Assembly (NCBI GenBank): GCA_035606945.1
Contig: DATNDR010000078.1
Location: 1-64,000, forward strand
DNA from: GCA-003244245 sp035606945
GTDB taxonomy: Bacteria; Actinomycetota; Actinomycetes; Mycobacteriales; Pseudonocardiaceae
Length of the DNA stretch: 64,000 bases
Direction of reading: 5' to 3'
Positions 1 to 7,762 of the stretch are shown piece by piece; the first letter of the stretch is position 1, and each line of letters begins with the position of its first letter. The position numbers and the translations under genes were made by a program. The notes under the pieces are model-generated. The model searched no databases. It saw nothing but the letters and a program-made list of their open reading frames with translations, and had not been told where the DNA came from.

Positions 1-2934
1 GACGAATGCGAGGCCGCGAAGCGGCTCCAGCCACAGGATCCACGACTTCGCGAAGCCCTCGACGACCCCGACTACAACGTCACCGAGGTCCTGGCCGGTG
101 CCCGGGAACTGGTACGCCGCTACGAACAAGCCACCAATGAACAACAAGCGATCCTGAACGCCGCCCTCGACGCTCGCCGCCTCGGCATCCAAGCACCCCT
201 CACCGAGCAGCTATTGGCTGCGGCGGCTCGCGGCTACCCGACCACCGTCCACCCCGGCGATGCCTGGCTTCGACCCGTATTGGCCGAACTCACCCGCAGG
301 GACCGGGCCAGCGACCGGGCCATCGCGCCGCTGATCCGGGTATCCAACCCCGACCGAGTTCTGGGCTACACCGTGGCCGACTACCTGCTGCAACGATTCA
401 CGCGCCAACGGCGCAGTAACCGCCTATCCGCAGAAACCTGGCAGGCCCTCATCGACCACACTCAGGACCAGAACGACCTTCTTCGTCTCGCCCTCAGCGC
501 CGACCGCCGACTGTTGCATCGCTACGCCGAACACCTTTACCGCCGCTTCGTCAACGTCGGCCACACTTACGTCGACCACCGGCTGGTTACCTACGCCGCC
601 CACCGGCTGGCCGACCTGCGGGTCAGACGGAAGGCCCCCGACCAAGAGGTGACCGACGCGTTCCAGATTCTGATCAAAGGTGCAAGATCTTACGTTGAGA
701 GGATCTCTGAGAGCGGTGAAAATTGCAGGCTGATCGTCAGGAGGTTGATCAAGCAGGGCCGCCACGAACTTGCCGCGAGGGTGCTGCAGGACTGGAAGGA
801 CGCCGGGGACCGAGACGCCGCACAAGAGTGGACCAATCTACTCATCGAGCACGACCGCACCGACCAGGCCATCCCCATTGTCCGAACCCTGATCGAACTT
901 CGCCACGAATTCTGCATCACGTGGTGGTTCCAGCGGCTACTCACCGAGCAAGACCAGCCTGACAAGGCCATGACCGTATTGCGGGCCACCGCCGACGCAG
1001 GCGGAGCAGACGCCGCTCGTAAGTTGGCCCAAAGAATGCACGACCTGGGCTACTCCCGTTTCCCTCCCCCTCGGGATAAATCATTGTCCGGCAGCGAGGA
1101 ACCTCCTGTCGAGCTGTGGTTCGACCGGTTTGCCCGGCAGGGCCGCACCGCGGAGATCCTGCCGGTGCTGCGGGCGGTGGTCGATGCCGGCGGCCAGGAA
1201 GCAGGCGAGCTGCTGGCCGATCTGCTGGCAAAGCACGGCGATAGTGCGGCCTTGGCCGAGTTACGCGCCCGGGCCGACGCTGAGCAGGAGCGCGACTCTC
1301 TCCACGACTACTTCGATCGACGGCTGGCCGACCTGCTCGCCGAGCAGGGTGGTGAGGCCGCCCTGGCGGAGTTACGGGCCCGGGCGGACCACGGCAGTTG
1401 GCGCGCCGCCTTCCGACTGGCTGACCTGCTCGCCGAGCAGGGTGGTGAGGCCGCCCTGGCGGAGTTACGGGCCCGGGCCGATGATCGCGACGAGGCCGCC
1501 GGTAAACGGCTGGCGAAGTTGCTCGTCGACCGAGGCGACATCGAGGAGTTGCGGGCCCGGGCCGCCGCCGATGACAAATACGCCGCAGAAAAGTGGGCCG
1601 AACTTCTTATCAAGCAGAACCGTATCCACGAGGCCATCCCGATCGTGCGGACCCTCGCCGGTACTGCCCGGTGGCACACTAACTGGCTGGTCAGCCTGCT
1701 CCACGAGCACGGCGATATCGAGGAGGCTATCGCCCTGCGGCGTGCTCAGGCCGAAGCAGGCGATGAAATGGCCGCCTGGGCCGCCGCAGAGTGGGCCGAG
1801 CTCCTGATCGAGCAGGACCGTACCGACCAGGCCATCCCGATCGCCAAGGCTCTGGTCAACACCACTAAGGACTATATCGTCGATGAGTGGTGTCAGCGGC
1901 TGGCTGAGCAAGGTCGTGCCGCCGAGGCCATCAGGGTGCTACGGGCCTGCGCCGACGCTGGGGGCGAAACAGCAGACCAGCTTGTCGAAATGCTCATCGC
2001 CCAAAACCGTGTCGAAGAGGCCCTCGATGTGCTGCGGACTCAAGCCAACGCCGACCACGACCGCACCGTCGCTGACCGCTTAGCCCGGTTGCTGGTCAAG
2101 CATCGTCGCGTCGATGAGCTGCGCGCCCGAGCTGACGACGACGATCTCGACGCGGAGTTGCGGCTGCTCGAGCTACTGGCCCAGCAGGGCGATGACGCCG
2201 CCCTGGCGGAACTACGGACCCGGGCCAACCACGGCAGTTGGCCCGCCGCCGTCCAGCTGGCCGACCTGCTCGCCGAGCAGGGCGATGAGGCCGCCTTAAC
2301 GGAGCTACGGGCCCGGGCCAATGGCGGCGACCAGGCCGCCGGCCACCGGCTGACGAAGTTGCTCGCCGAGCAGGGCGATGAAGCCGCCCTGACCGAACTA
2401 CGCGAGCGGGCCGACGCCGACGACGACGCAGCCCGGGAGTTGGCCGAGCTGCTGGCCAAGCACGGTGATGAGGCTGCCCTGGCGGAACTACAGGATCGGG
2501 CCGACGCCGGCGACGATTCGGCCGCTTGGTGGTTGGCCGAGCTGCTGGCCCAGCAGGGCCGCCTCGACAAGCTGCGGGCTCGCACCGACGCCGGCGACGG
2601 CAGGGCCACCGAGCGGCTCATCACTCTGCTCGCGCAGCAGGGCACGCTCGACGAGCTATGGGAGGAGGTAGACGCCGGTACCCCGTACGTCGGCCGGCGC
2701 CTCATCAACCTTCTGGACCAGCTTTGTGAGCCCGAACAAGCTGGCCAGAGGCGCTTCATCTGGGAGGCTCCCGATACCCTCGACGCCAGCGAGCACCTCA
2801 TCGAAGAGCTTCTGCACCGAATCGGCGGCATTGAACAAGGTGACGGGATACGCAGTTTCGGTTTGAACCCGGACTGCACAATCGCCGACCGCAATCCTGC
2901 CGGTCACCAACCACAGAGTGGCACCCGGCGCTGA
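1..2934 (+). CDS. C-terminal part of a giant helical-repeat (TPR/Sel1-like) protein; start lies left of the window
   Basis: The frame is open from base 1 to the TGA at 2932-2934, so 977 residues are visible and the true start is outside the window. The first methionine-type codon at 214 is not a credible start because homology-like sequence continues upstream of it. From about residue 190 the protein is a chain of degenerate 28-35 residue helical units rich in Ala, Leu, Glu and Arg (core LADLLAEQG-x-EAALAELRARA), as in TPR/Sel1 superhelices. Other units have the form WAELLIEQDRTDQAIPI. The C-terminus contains SFGLNPD, which I have seen at the end of large actinobacterial repeat proteins. I infer that an N-terminal ATPase or effector domain (STAND-type) may lie to the left, but nothing in the window shows it. 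The gene precedes a tyrosine recombinase on the same strand. Confidence 0.75.
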   Translation, partial: DECEAAKRLQPQDPRLREALDDPDYNVTEVLAGARELVRRYEQATNEQQAILNAALDARRLGIQAPLTEQLLAAAARGYPTTVHPGDAWLRPVLAELTRRDRASDRAIAPLIRVSNPDRVLGYTVADYLLQRFTRQRRSNRLSAETWQALIDHTQDQNDLLRLALSADRRLLHRYAEHLYRRFVNVGHTYVDHRLVTYAAHRLADLRVRRKAPDQEVTDAFQILIKGARSYVERISESGENCRLIVRRLIKQGRHELAARVLQDWKDAGDRDAAQEWTNLLIEHDRTDQAIPIVRTLIELRHEFCITWWFQRLLTEQDQPDKAMTVLRATADAGGADAARKLAQRMHDLGYSRFPPPRDKSLSGSEEPPVELWFDRFARQGRTAEILPVLRAVVDAGGQEAGELLADLLAKHGDSAALAELRARADAEQERDSLHDYFDRRLADLLAEQGGEAALAELRARADHGSWRAAFRLADLLAEQGGEAALAELRARADDRDEAAGKRLAKLLVDRGDIEELRARAAADDKYAAEKWAELLIKQNRIHEAIPIVRTLAGTARWHTNWLVSLLHEHGDIEEAIALRRAQAEAGDEMAAWAAAEWAELLIEQDRTDQAIPIAKALVNTTKDYIVDEWCQRLAEQGRAAEAIRVLRACADAGGETADQLVEMLIAQNRVEEALDVLRTQANADHDRTVADRLARLLVKHRRVDELRARADDDDLDAELRLLELLAQQGDDAALAELRTRANHGSWPAAVQLADLLAEQGDEAALTELRARANGGDQAAGHRLTKLLAEQGDEAALTELRERADADDDAARELAELLAKHGDEAALAELQDRADAGDDSAAWWLAELLAQQGRLDKLRARTDAGDGRATERLITLLAQQGTLDELWEEVDAGTPYVGRRLINLLDQLCEPEQAGQRRFIWEAPDTLDASEHLIEELLHRIGGIEQGDGIRSFGLNPDCTIADRNPAGHQPQSGTRR
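1330..1478 (+). repeat. 56-bp perfect direct repeat inside the repeat-protein gene
   Basis: Bases 1330-1385 and 1423-1478 are identical over 56 bp, at an offset of 93 bp (31 codons). They encode adjacent copies of the unit containing DLLAEQGGEAALAELRARA. Related but diverged copies recur around 2268-2400. Identity at synonymous positions suggests recent duplication or gene conversion between units. Confidence 0.85.
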
Positions 2935-2981
2935 CTCGCGGCGTGTAAGCCAACGCGACCTTACGGGCTGGCAGCGCTGTT

Positions 2982-3074
2982 GCAGAAAGGAAGCGGTTTT
3001 CTGCGGTAAGCTGCCTGACGACCGTGGAGAACATCCCACCGTTAGGGGCCGACTCGGGGTGCTTTTCTGCGGTA
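2982..3074. promoter_or_regulatory. Inverted and direct repeats in the recombinase leader; possible recombination or operator site
   Basis: GCAGAAA (2982-2988) and TTTCTGC (2998-3004) form a perfect 7-bp inverted repeat around a 9-bp spacer, a layout like a Xer/dif-type core with two half-sites. The 12-mer TTTTCTGCGGTA, which includes the right arm, occurs at 2997-3008 and again at 3063-3074, 66 bp apart. The second copy ends 23 bp before the chosen recombinase start. A binding site for the adjacent recombinase is an inference; an operator is the alternative. Confidence 0.5.
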
Positions 3075-3097
3075 GTGCAGGGAAGGGCGGTCAGGTC

Positions 3098-4027
3098 GTG
3101 GACACCGTGCACCAGCTCCGTCCGCAGCGGTCTCCGACCGTGGGTGCGGCGATCGGCGCCTACCTGGCCACCCTCAACCATCCCGAGACCGCCGGAACCC
3201 GCCGCGTGTACGACTCCACCCTGCGCCAGCTCCGCACCCATCTCGGGGACGACCGACCGGTCGCCGTGCTCGACGAGCCGGACACCGCCACACACCTGGC
3301 TGGCTGGTTCACCGGCCGGTGGGGCACCCGCGCGCCGGCGACGTTCAACCGCAACCTCGACGCGCTGCGCTCCGCGATCGGCTACTGGCGCGACCAGGAG
3401 TGGATCACCCTCGATCCGACCCGGCCGCTGCGCCGCCGCAACCGCGCACCCGACCGCACCAAGGCCCTGTCCAAAGCCGACATCGAGCAGCTGCTCACCC
3501 GCGAGGACCACGCGCTGCGCGAGAAGACCCTCTGGCGGATGCTGTATGAGACCGCCGCCCGCGCCTCCGAGGTCCTCGCCCTCGACATCGAAGACCTCGA
3601 CCTGCGCAACCGCTGCGCCAAGGTCCGCCGCAAGGGCAACGCGGTGGACGTCATCGTCTGGCAGACCACCACCGCCCGGCTGCTGCCCCGCCTGCTCAAG
3701 GGCCGCACCCTCGGGCCGGTGTTCTGCACCAACCGCCGGGCCCGCCTGCCGCTGTCCACCACCGACCTCGACCCGGTCACCGGCCGCGCCCGGCTCTCCT
3801 ACCGCCGGGCCGCGGAATTGTTCACCACCGCCACCGGCGGCGCGACCCTGCACCAGCTCCGCCACTCCGCGCTCACCCACGCCGCCGAGGGCGGCGCCAA
3901 CACCTCCACCCTGCTCGCCTACAGCGGACACACCTCAGTCGCCTCCCTCGCCCGCTACGCCCGAGTCTCACCCCAAGCCCTGAGCCGCTGGCAGCAACAA
4001 CGCGACCCCGCCACCCGACACCGCTAA
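3098..4027 (+). CDS. Tyrosine recombinase/integrase (XerD-like)
   Basis: This is a 309-residue phage-integrase-family recombinase. An N-terminal SAM-like core-binding domain (about residues 10-110) is followed by the catalytic domain. The full catalytic set is visible: Arg155 in ETAARAS, a basic beta-hairpin near Lys179, His252-x-x-Arg255 in LHQLRHS, His278 in YSGHTS and the nucleophile Tyr287 in ARYARV. I chose the GTG at 3098 because AGGGCGG lies just upstream. An in-frame start at 2918 would add 60 residues of uncharacteristic sequence and run through the repeat motifs. It probably mediates site-specific recombination or mobility of the left-hand accessory segment. No excisionase or matching att pair was identified. 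Confidence 0.88.
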   Translation: MDTVHQLRPQRSPTVGAAIGAYLATLNHPETAGTRRVYDSTLRQLRTHLGDDRPVAVLDEPDTATHLAGWFTGRWGTRAPATFNRNLDALRSAIGYWRDQEWITLDPTRPLRRRNRAPDRTKALSKADIEQLLTREDHALREKTLWRMLYETAARASEVLALDIEDLDLRNRCAKVRRKGNAVDVIVWQTTTARLLPRLLKGRTLGPVFCTNRRARLPLSTTDLDPVTGRARLSYRRAAELFTTATGGATLHQLRHSALTHAAEGGANTSTLLAYSGHTSVASLARYARVSPQALSRWQQQRDPATRHR

Positions 4028-4365
4028 CCAGCCAGCCGACGCCGTCTGCGTTCACACACAGCTACATGGCACTTCATCTCAAGATCCTTAACGGCGCCCG
4101 TGCTTGACTGCGATCGACCGACCGCTGGTCGACTCTGGTCGACTCTGGTCCACCGCACCCAGAAGCAGTCACATATCGCCGCCGACACCAAGTTGCGCGC
4201 CTGGCGGTGCCGTACTAAACCGCGAGCCTGCGCGGGTCGTCAGGCCCGAGGCCATCGGCGTACGCCGGCGGCGCACCGTGCTGCAGTTCATCCCCGCTTA
4301 TTGGTTCACTGCGGGCGGGTCAAGCCGGACCGGGGCAGGTTCCCTGACTCGGTAGCGTTCAACGT
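4028..4365. other. Gene-free spacer with a short tandem repeat
   Basis: No credible coding sequence is visible. The 10-mer CTGGTCGACT is repeated about 2.6 times in tandem at 4125-4150. No tRNA or obvious attachment site was recognised, although this is the natural place to look for the right end of an element carrying the recombinase. Confidence 0.5.
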
Positions 4366-4803
4366 ATGCCCATCAAACTCGAGAACGTCGGCATCGCCGT
4401 CCGCGACCTCGACGCGACGATCGACTTCTTCACCGACCTCGGGCTGACCGTCCTCGGCCGCGACACGGTCAGTGGAGAGTGGACCGACACGGCCGTCGGC
4501 CTCGACGGCAACCACGCCAACATCGCCATGCTCCAGACGCCAGACGGCCACGGCCGCCTCGAGCTCTTCGAGTACATCCACCCCGACGCGATCGAGACGG
4601 AGCCAACCCTGCCTAACGAGATCGGCATGCACCGCGTCGCTTTCTCGGTCGACGACATCGACGAGGCCCTCGAGATCGCCGCGAGGCACGGCTGCCACCC
4701 GCTGCGCGGCGTTGCGACCTACGGGGACGTCTACAAGCTCACCTATGTCCGCGGCCCCAGCGGCATCATCATGATGCTCGCCGAGGAACTGAAGAAGGGC
4801 TGA
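4366..4803 (+). CDS. VOC (glyoxalase/bleomycin-resistance/dioxygenase) family protein
   Basis: The 145-residue product has the two beta-alpha-beta-beta-beta modules of the vicinal oxygen chelate fold. It begins with the typical LENVGIAVRDLDATIDFF segment. A second module starts near MHRVAFSVDDIDEAL and ends with the YVRGPSGIIMMLAEEL strand that carries a metal-ligand Glu in many members. Family members act as lyases, isomerases, dioxygenases or antibiotic-binding proteins. The sequence does not fix the substrate. It stands alone, 49 bp before a broken methyltransferase gene, and has no strong ribosome binding site. Confidence 0.85.
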   Translation: MPIKLENVGIAVRDLDATIDFFTDLGLTVLGRDTVSGEWTDTAVGLDGNHANIAMLQTPDGHGRLELFEYIHPDAIETEPTLPNEIGMHRVAFSVDDIDEALEIAARHGCHPLRGVATYGDVYKLTYVRGPSGIIMMLAEELKKG

Positions 4804-4852
4804 CCGTGGGCCGAACCCAGACCGGCGCCGCGGAAGTCGGGATGATCGTGGC

Positions 4853-5080
4853 ATGACTGATCAGCGCGGGCTGGCATTCGATTGCGCCTCTGATCTCTAC
4901 CAGCAGGCCCGGCCTGAGTACCCCGAGCAGCTGTACGAGGCGATGATCGCTGCCGCTGGGCTCGGCGCGGATGACCGGTTGTTGGAGATCGGGTGCGCCT
5001 CCGGCAAGGCGACGTTGCCGCTGGCCCGCTTCCCCGAGGTCGAGGTCGTCCAGAGCACGTTCGAGGACATCGACCCCTCG
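4853..5080 (+). pseudogene. 5' remnant of a class I SAM-dependent methyltransferase
   Basis: From the ATG at 4853 the frame reads as a normal methyltransferase start: a YQQARPEYPEQLYEAM segment, then the SAM-binding motif LLEIGCASGKATLPLA. After LARF it jumps directly to PEVEVVQSTFED. The usual stretch of about 30 residues (motif II helix and strand) between these elements is missing, so an internal deletion is likely. Homology stops near 5080, where opposite-strand Tn3-transposase sequence begins; the frame then runs through unrelated sequence to 5245. The product would lack the rest of the Rossmann fold and cannot be functional. Confidence 0.7.
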
Positions 5081-5253
5081 GCCGCGGCGCTCGTCGGTGC
5101 CCATCCGGTCGTGGAACGCCGGAGTCTCCAGGACGGTCTGCACGAGAAGACGTGCACCAACGCCGACTGCAGCAGGTGCAGGGCGAGCATCGAGGTCTCG
5201 GCGTGCTCGCGGTCGGGGCCGGCGAGGTCACCGTCCTTGCCGTAGAAGATCAC
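5081..5253 (-). pseudogene. Relic of a Tn3-family transposase (TnpA fragment)
   Basis: On the minus strand, 5253 down to about 5140 encodes FYGKDGDLAGPDREHAE followed by SMLALHLLQSALVHV. This is a well-conserved segment near the C-terminal part of Tn3-family TnpA proteins. After a frameshift the following sequence (5143 to 5081) gives VLETPAFHDRMGTDERRG, which resembles the next stretch of the same transposases. No terminal inverted repeats or resolvase are nearby. The fragment marks an old Tn3-type insertion or recombination event that scrambled this locus. Confidence 0.72.
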
Positions 5254-5551
5254 GGGCGGCGAACGCTGGCCGGACGGAAGCCTTCGACCGGCGATCGAGG
5301 ATCAATGGGATCCAGGTAGCCTCCTCGATCTCCTTCGCGCCGCAGGATGGGCGGCCATCTCCCCCGAAACGAACGCCGCCGCCGACACCTTCCGCGTACT
5401 CGGCAGCGACCTGATTGAGGACCTCACAAATTGCGCCAGCGGGCGCGAACTGATCGCCATCGGCTACGCCGACGATGTCGACACAGCCGCGCAACTTGAC
5501 AGCAGCACGGTGGTACCGCTCCTCCAGCAAGGCGCATTCATATCTGGTTGA
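5254..5551 (+). pseudogene. Start-less 3' fragment of an unidentified gene
   Basis: Immediately right of the Tn3 relic, a plus-strand frame free of stops runs from 5246 to the TGA at 5549-5551. It encodes a protein-like sequence including SLLDLLRAAGWAAIS and RELIAIGYADDVDTAAQ. A TAG at 5243-5245 closes the frame upstream and there is no suitable start codon or ribosome binding site. It therefore looks like the tail of a gene cut by the Tn3-related event. I do not recognise the family. Confidence 0.45.
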
Positions 5552-5566
5552 TGGATCCGAAACGGT

Positions 5567-6226
5567 TCAGGCCGGGTCCAGGTAGCTCTCCCACGCGTCG
5601 ATCGCGACGGTGAGGGTGGGATCGGCCGAATCGCCCCAGAGTTCGCGAGCTTCGAACCGGACTGTGTAGAGCCACTGTGGACACTCGCCGGCACCGTGCG
5701 CGTTGGTGTCCGGAAAGACGTAGCCACTGTGCAAGCGCACGATGACGCCCTGCTTGGCGCGGGCGTAGCGCGGCAACCGGGTGTGCCCCGTCGGATGCAA
5801 ATTGCGGGTCCGGACCAGGTCGCCCACGGTGAAGCGGGCCGTCTCGGCCACCGGCCTGTCGTACGGGCTGCCGGCGGCCAGCACCTGGGCGACGTCTCCC
5901 GGGCGGAGGACGTGGGTCCTCGGCTCGCCCGGCTCGAGCACTCGACCGTGCGCGAGTTCCTCAGCGGTGACCAGACCGGCGTCGACCAGTAGCGCTTCCA
6001 GTCCCGTTGTCCAGATCTCGTAGTAACTGGATGTCAGGTACTCCCCCGGCGGCAGGCTCTCCCGCGCGTGCCGAGCGGCGTCGATCGTCCAGCGCTGCGT
6101 GGCGCCGGTCGCGACGACGATGGCCAGCGCGCGGCGCTCCCAATCGGCGTGAAAGCGCACGTCCTCGGGTTCGGGCTGCACTGGGCCGAAGCCCATCATG
6201 CCGCCAAGGTCCTGGGCGCCGTTCAT
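5567..6226 (-). CDS. nthB: Nitrile hydratase beta subunit
   Basis: The 219-residue beta subunit partners the alpha subunit to hydrate nitriles to amides in the cytoplasm. The N-terminus MNGAQDLGGMMGFGPV is typical. WERRALAI contains the Arg that contacts the oxidised active-site cysteines. The C-terminal SH3-like barrel shows GHTRLPRYARAKQG and YVFPDTNAHG. The ATG at 6226 overlaps the alpha stop by 4 bp, implying translational coupling. A longer in-frame start at 6298 would lie inside alpha. The usual third gene for cobalt-type enzymes, the small activator/chaperone, is not downstream; pseudogene debris lies there instead. Confidence 0.92.
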   Translation of the reverse strand: MNGAQDLGGMMGFGPVQPEPEDVRFHADWERRALAIVVATGATQRWTIDAARHARESLPPGEYLTSSYYEIWTTGLEALLVDAGLVTAEELAHGRVLEPGEPRTHVLRPGDVAQVLAAGSPYDRPVAETARFTVGDLVRTRNLHPTGHTRLPRYARAKQGVIVRLHSGYVFPDTNAHGAGECPQWLYTVRFEARELWGDSADPTLTVAIDAWESYLDPA

Positions 6227-6819
6227 GGCACGAGCGCCAGGCCAGCGCCGATCATGGAATCCCGGGTGACAAGCCGGGCCAGCTCCTGCTCGGCCCATCC
6301 CTCGGTGCCCGGCGGCCGCATCGGCACCACGAGATAGCGGATCTCGGCAGTGGAGTCATGCACCTCGATCCTCGTCGTCGCCGGCAGTGTCACCCCGAAA
6401 TCGGCCAGCACACCACGGGGATCGAGCACCGCGCGCGAGCGGTATGGCGGGGACTTGTACCAGACCGGCGGCAGCCCGAGAACCGGCCACGGGTAACAGG
6501 AGCACAACGTGCACACGACCAGGTGGTGGGTGTCCGAGGTGTTCTCCAGCGCCACCATGTGCTCGCCTTGCCGGCCGGTGTAACCGAGCGACGCGATGGC
6601 GGCCGTGGCGTCGGCGAGTAGCCACTTCCGGTAATCGGGATCGACCCACGCCCGGGCGACGACCCGGGCGCCGTTGCGCGGTCCGACCTCACGTTCGTAA
6701 GTCTGGACGATGGCGTCGAGCGATGCGGTCTGCACGTAGCCCTTCTCAACGAGAATCGCTTCAAGGGCCTGCACTCGGGCTGCGATCGGGACCGGCCGGG
6801 CCGAGTCGTCGGCGCGCAT
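6223..6819 (-). CDS. nthA: Nitrile hydratase alpha subunit, cobalt type
   Basis: This 198-residue catalytic subunit carries the metal-binding motif VCTLCSC, with Cys103, Cys106 and Cys108. The Thr after the first Cys marks the non-corrin cobalt type, whereas iron enzymes have Ser there. Two of these cysteines are oxidised post-translationally in characterised enzymes. Its first 59 bases overlap the 3' end of the upstream XRE regulator gene in another frame, so regulator and enzyme are probably expressed from one minus-strand transcript. The ribosome binding site before the ATG is weak (GTGAG), consistent with coupling. Confidence 0.93.
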   Translation of the reverse strand: MRADDSARPVPIAARVQALEAILVEKGYVQTASLDAIVQTYEREVGPRNGARVVARAWVDPDYRKWLLADATAAIASLGYTGRQGEHMVALENTSDTHHLVVCTLCSCYPWPVLGLPPVWYKSPPYRSRAVLDPRGVLADFGVTLPATTRIEVHDSTAEIRYLVVPMRPPGTEGWAEQELARLVTRDSMIGAGLALVP

Positions 6820-7684
6820 AAGATCTCACTATAGGGCCGCGCTCCTGGACATTGTGGTGGCATTCCTGGAGCCGGATCAGGCGTTGGGCGGTGTCTGCGT
6901 CGGCGGGCATGTAGATCACTAGGTGAATGTCCTTACAATCGGCGGGCGCCAGGCGGTGGTGCTCGAAGGTGAGCTGCCCGGCCGGAGTGAGAAAGGCGCG
7001 CCGGCGGGAGGCAAACCCTTCGACCGAGTGCGCACTCCAGCCGGCGGCGAACTCGCTGCTGCGGGTGTTGAGGCGCTGGATCAGTGTGGCGCAGTCGGGG
7101 TCGCCGAGGCGGGTGCCGGCTTCGGCGCGAAATTCGGCCAGGAAGTGTCTGCTGGTGATCTCCCAGTCCGGCAGCAGTCGCCGTACGAAGGGGTCGGTGA
7201 ATACCAGCCACAGCAGGTTGCGGTCTTGGGCCGCGACGCTGGCCACGTTGGGGTAGAGCGCTTGGTAGGCCTGGTTCCAGCCGCAGATGCTCCAGTCGTG
7301 AGTGATGGCGTAGGCAGGCATGCCGTGCAGGTGGTCCATCAGCCGCTGGACGTGCGCGGGAGCCTGCGGTGCGGGCCGCGGCGTCGCGGCGGCGGCGGTG
7401 TAGCCGGCGAGCGAGAGCAGGTAACCGTGTTCGGTGTTGGACAGTCGCAGGGTGGTGGCAAGCGCGTCGAGGACCTGCCGGGAGGGATTGACATCGCGTC
7501 CTTGCTCCAGCCACGTGTACCAGGTGACGGACACGGCTGACAGCGTTGCGACCTCTTCACGTCGCAGCCCGGTGATGCGCCGTCGGCCCGCCTGCGGCAA
7601 CCCCACCGCTGCCCGATCCAGTTGCGACCGCCGGGCCCGCAGGAAGGTCCCAAGCTCAGCTCGCCGCTGTTCGCTCGTGCCCAT
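6761..7684 (-). CDS. XRE-family regulator with MmyB-like ligand-binding domain
   Basis: This is a 307-residue transcription factor. Residues about 10-75 form an XRE helix-turn-helix (FLRARRSQLDRAAVG, then LRREEVATLSAVSVTWYTWLEQGRD). Residues about 110-280 match the MmyB-like C-terminal domain (AYAITHDWSICGWNQAY, FTDPFVRRLLPDW, LAEFRAEAGTR). Such proteins usually control the adjacent, often divergent, gene and bind fatty-acyl or other small ligands. Here the gene overlaps nthA downstream and is divergent from ilvD, with a near-perfect 25-bp palindrome in the 78-bp spacer. Autoregulation of the nitrile hydratase operon is the simplest reading. Confidence 0.9.
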   Translation of the reverse strand: MGTSEQRRAELGTFLRARRSQLDRAAVGLPQAGRRRITGLRREEVATLSAVSVTWYTWLEQGRDVNPSRQVLDALATTLRLSNTEHGYLLSLAGYTAAAATPRPAPQAPAHVQRLMDHLHGMPAYAITHDWSICGWNQAYQALYPNVASVAAQDRNLLWLVFTDPFVRRLLPDWEITSRHFLAEFRAEAGTRLGDPDCATLIQRLNTRSSEFAAGWSAHSVEGFASRRRAFLTPAGQLTFEHHRLAPADCKDIHLVIYMPADADTAQRLIRLQECHHNVQERGPIVRSYARRRLGPAGPDRSPSAGP

Positions 7685-7692
7685 GCTGCTTC

Positions 7693-7717
7693 ATGCTAGT
7701 AGTGGCACTACCAGCAT
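7693..7717. promoter_or_regulatory. 25-bp palindromic operator between the XRE regulator and ilvD
   Basis: The arms ATGCTAGTAGTG and CACTACCAGCAT flank a single central G, giving 12-1-12 symmetry with one mismatch. It lies 9 bp upstream of the regulator start and 46 bp upstream of the ilvD start. The position suits autoregulation of the regulator-nitrile hydratase operon and possibly control of ilvD. Confidence 0.7.
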
Positions 7718-7762
7718 CAGCGGCGTCTTCTTCCACCACAGCGCGGGATCGAGACTGTTGCC

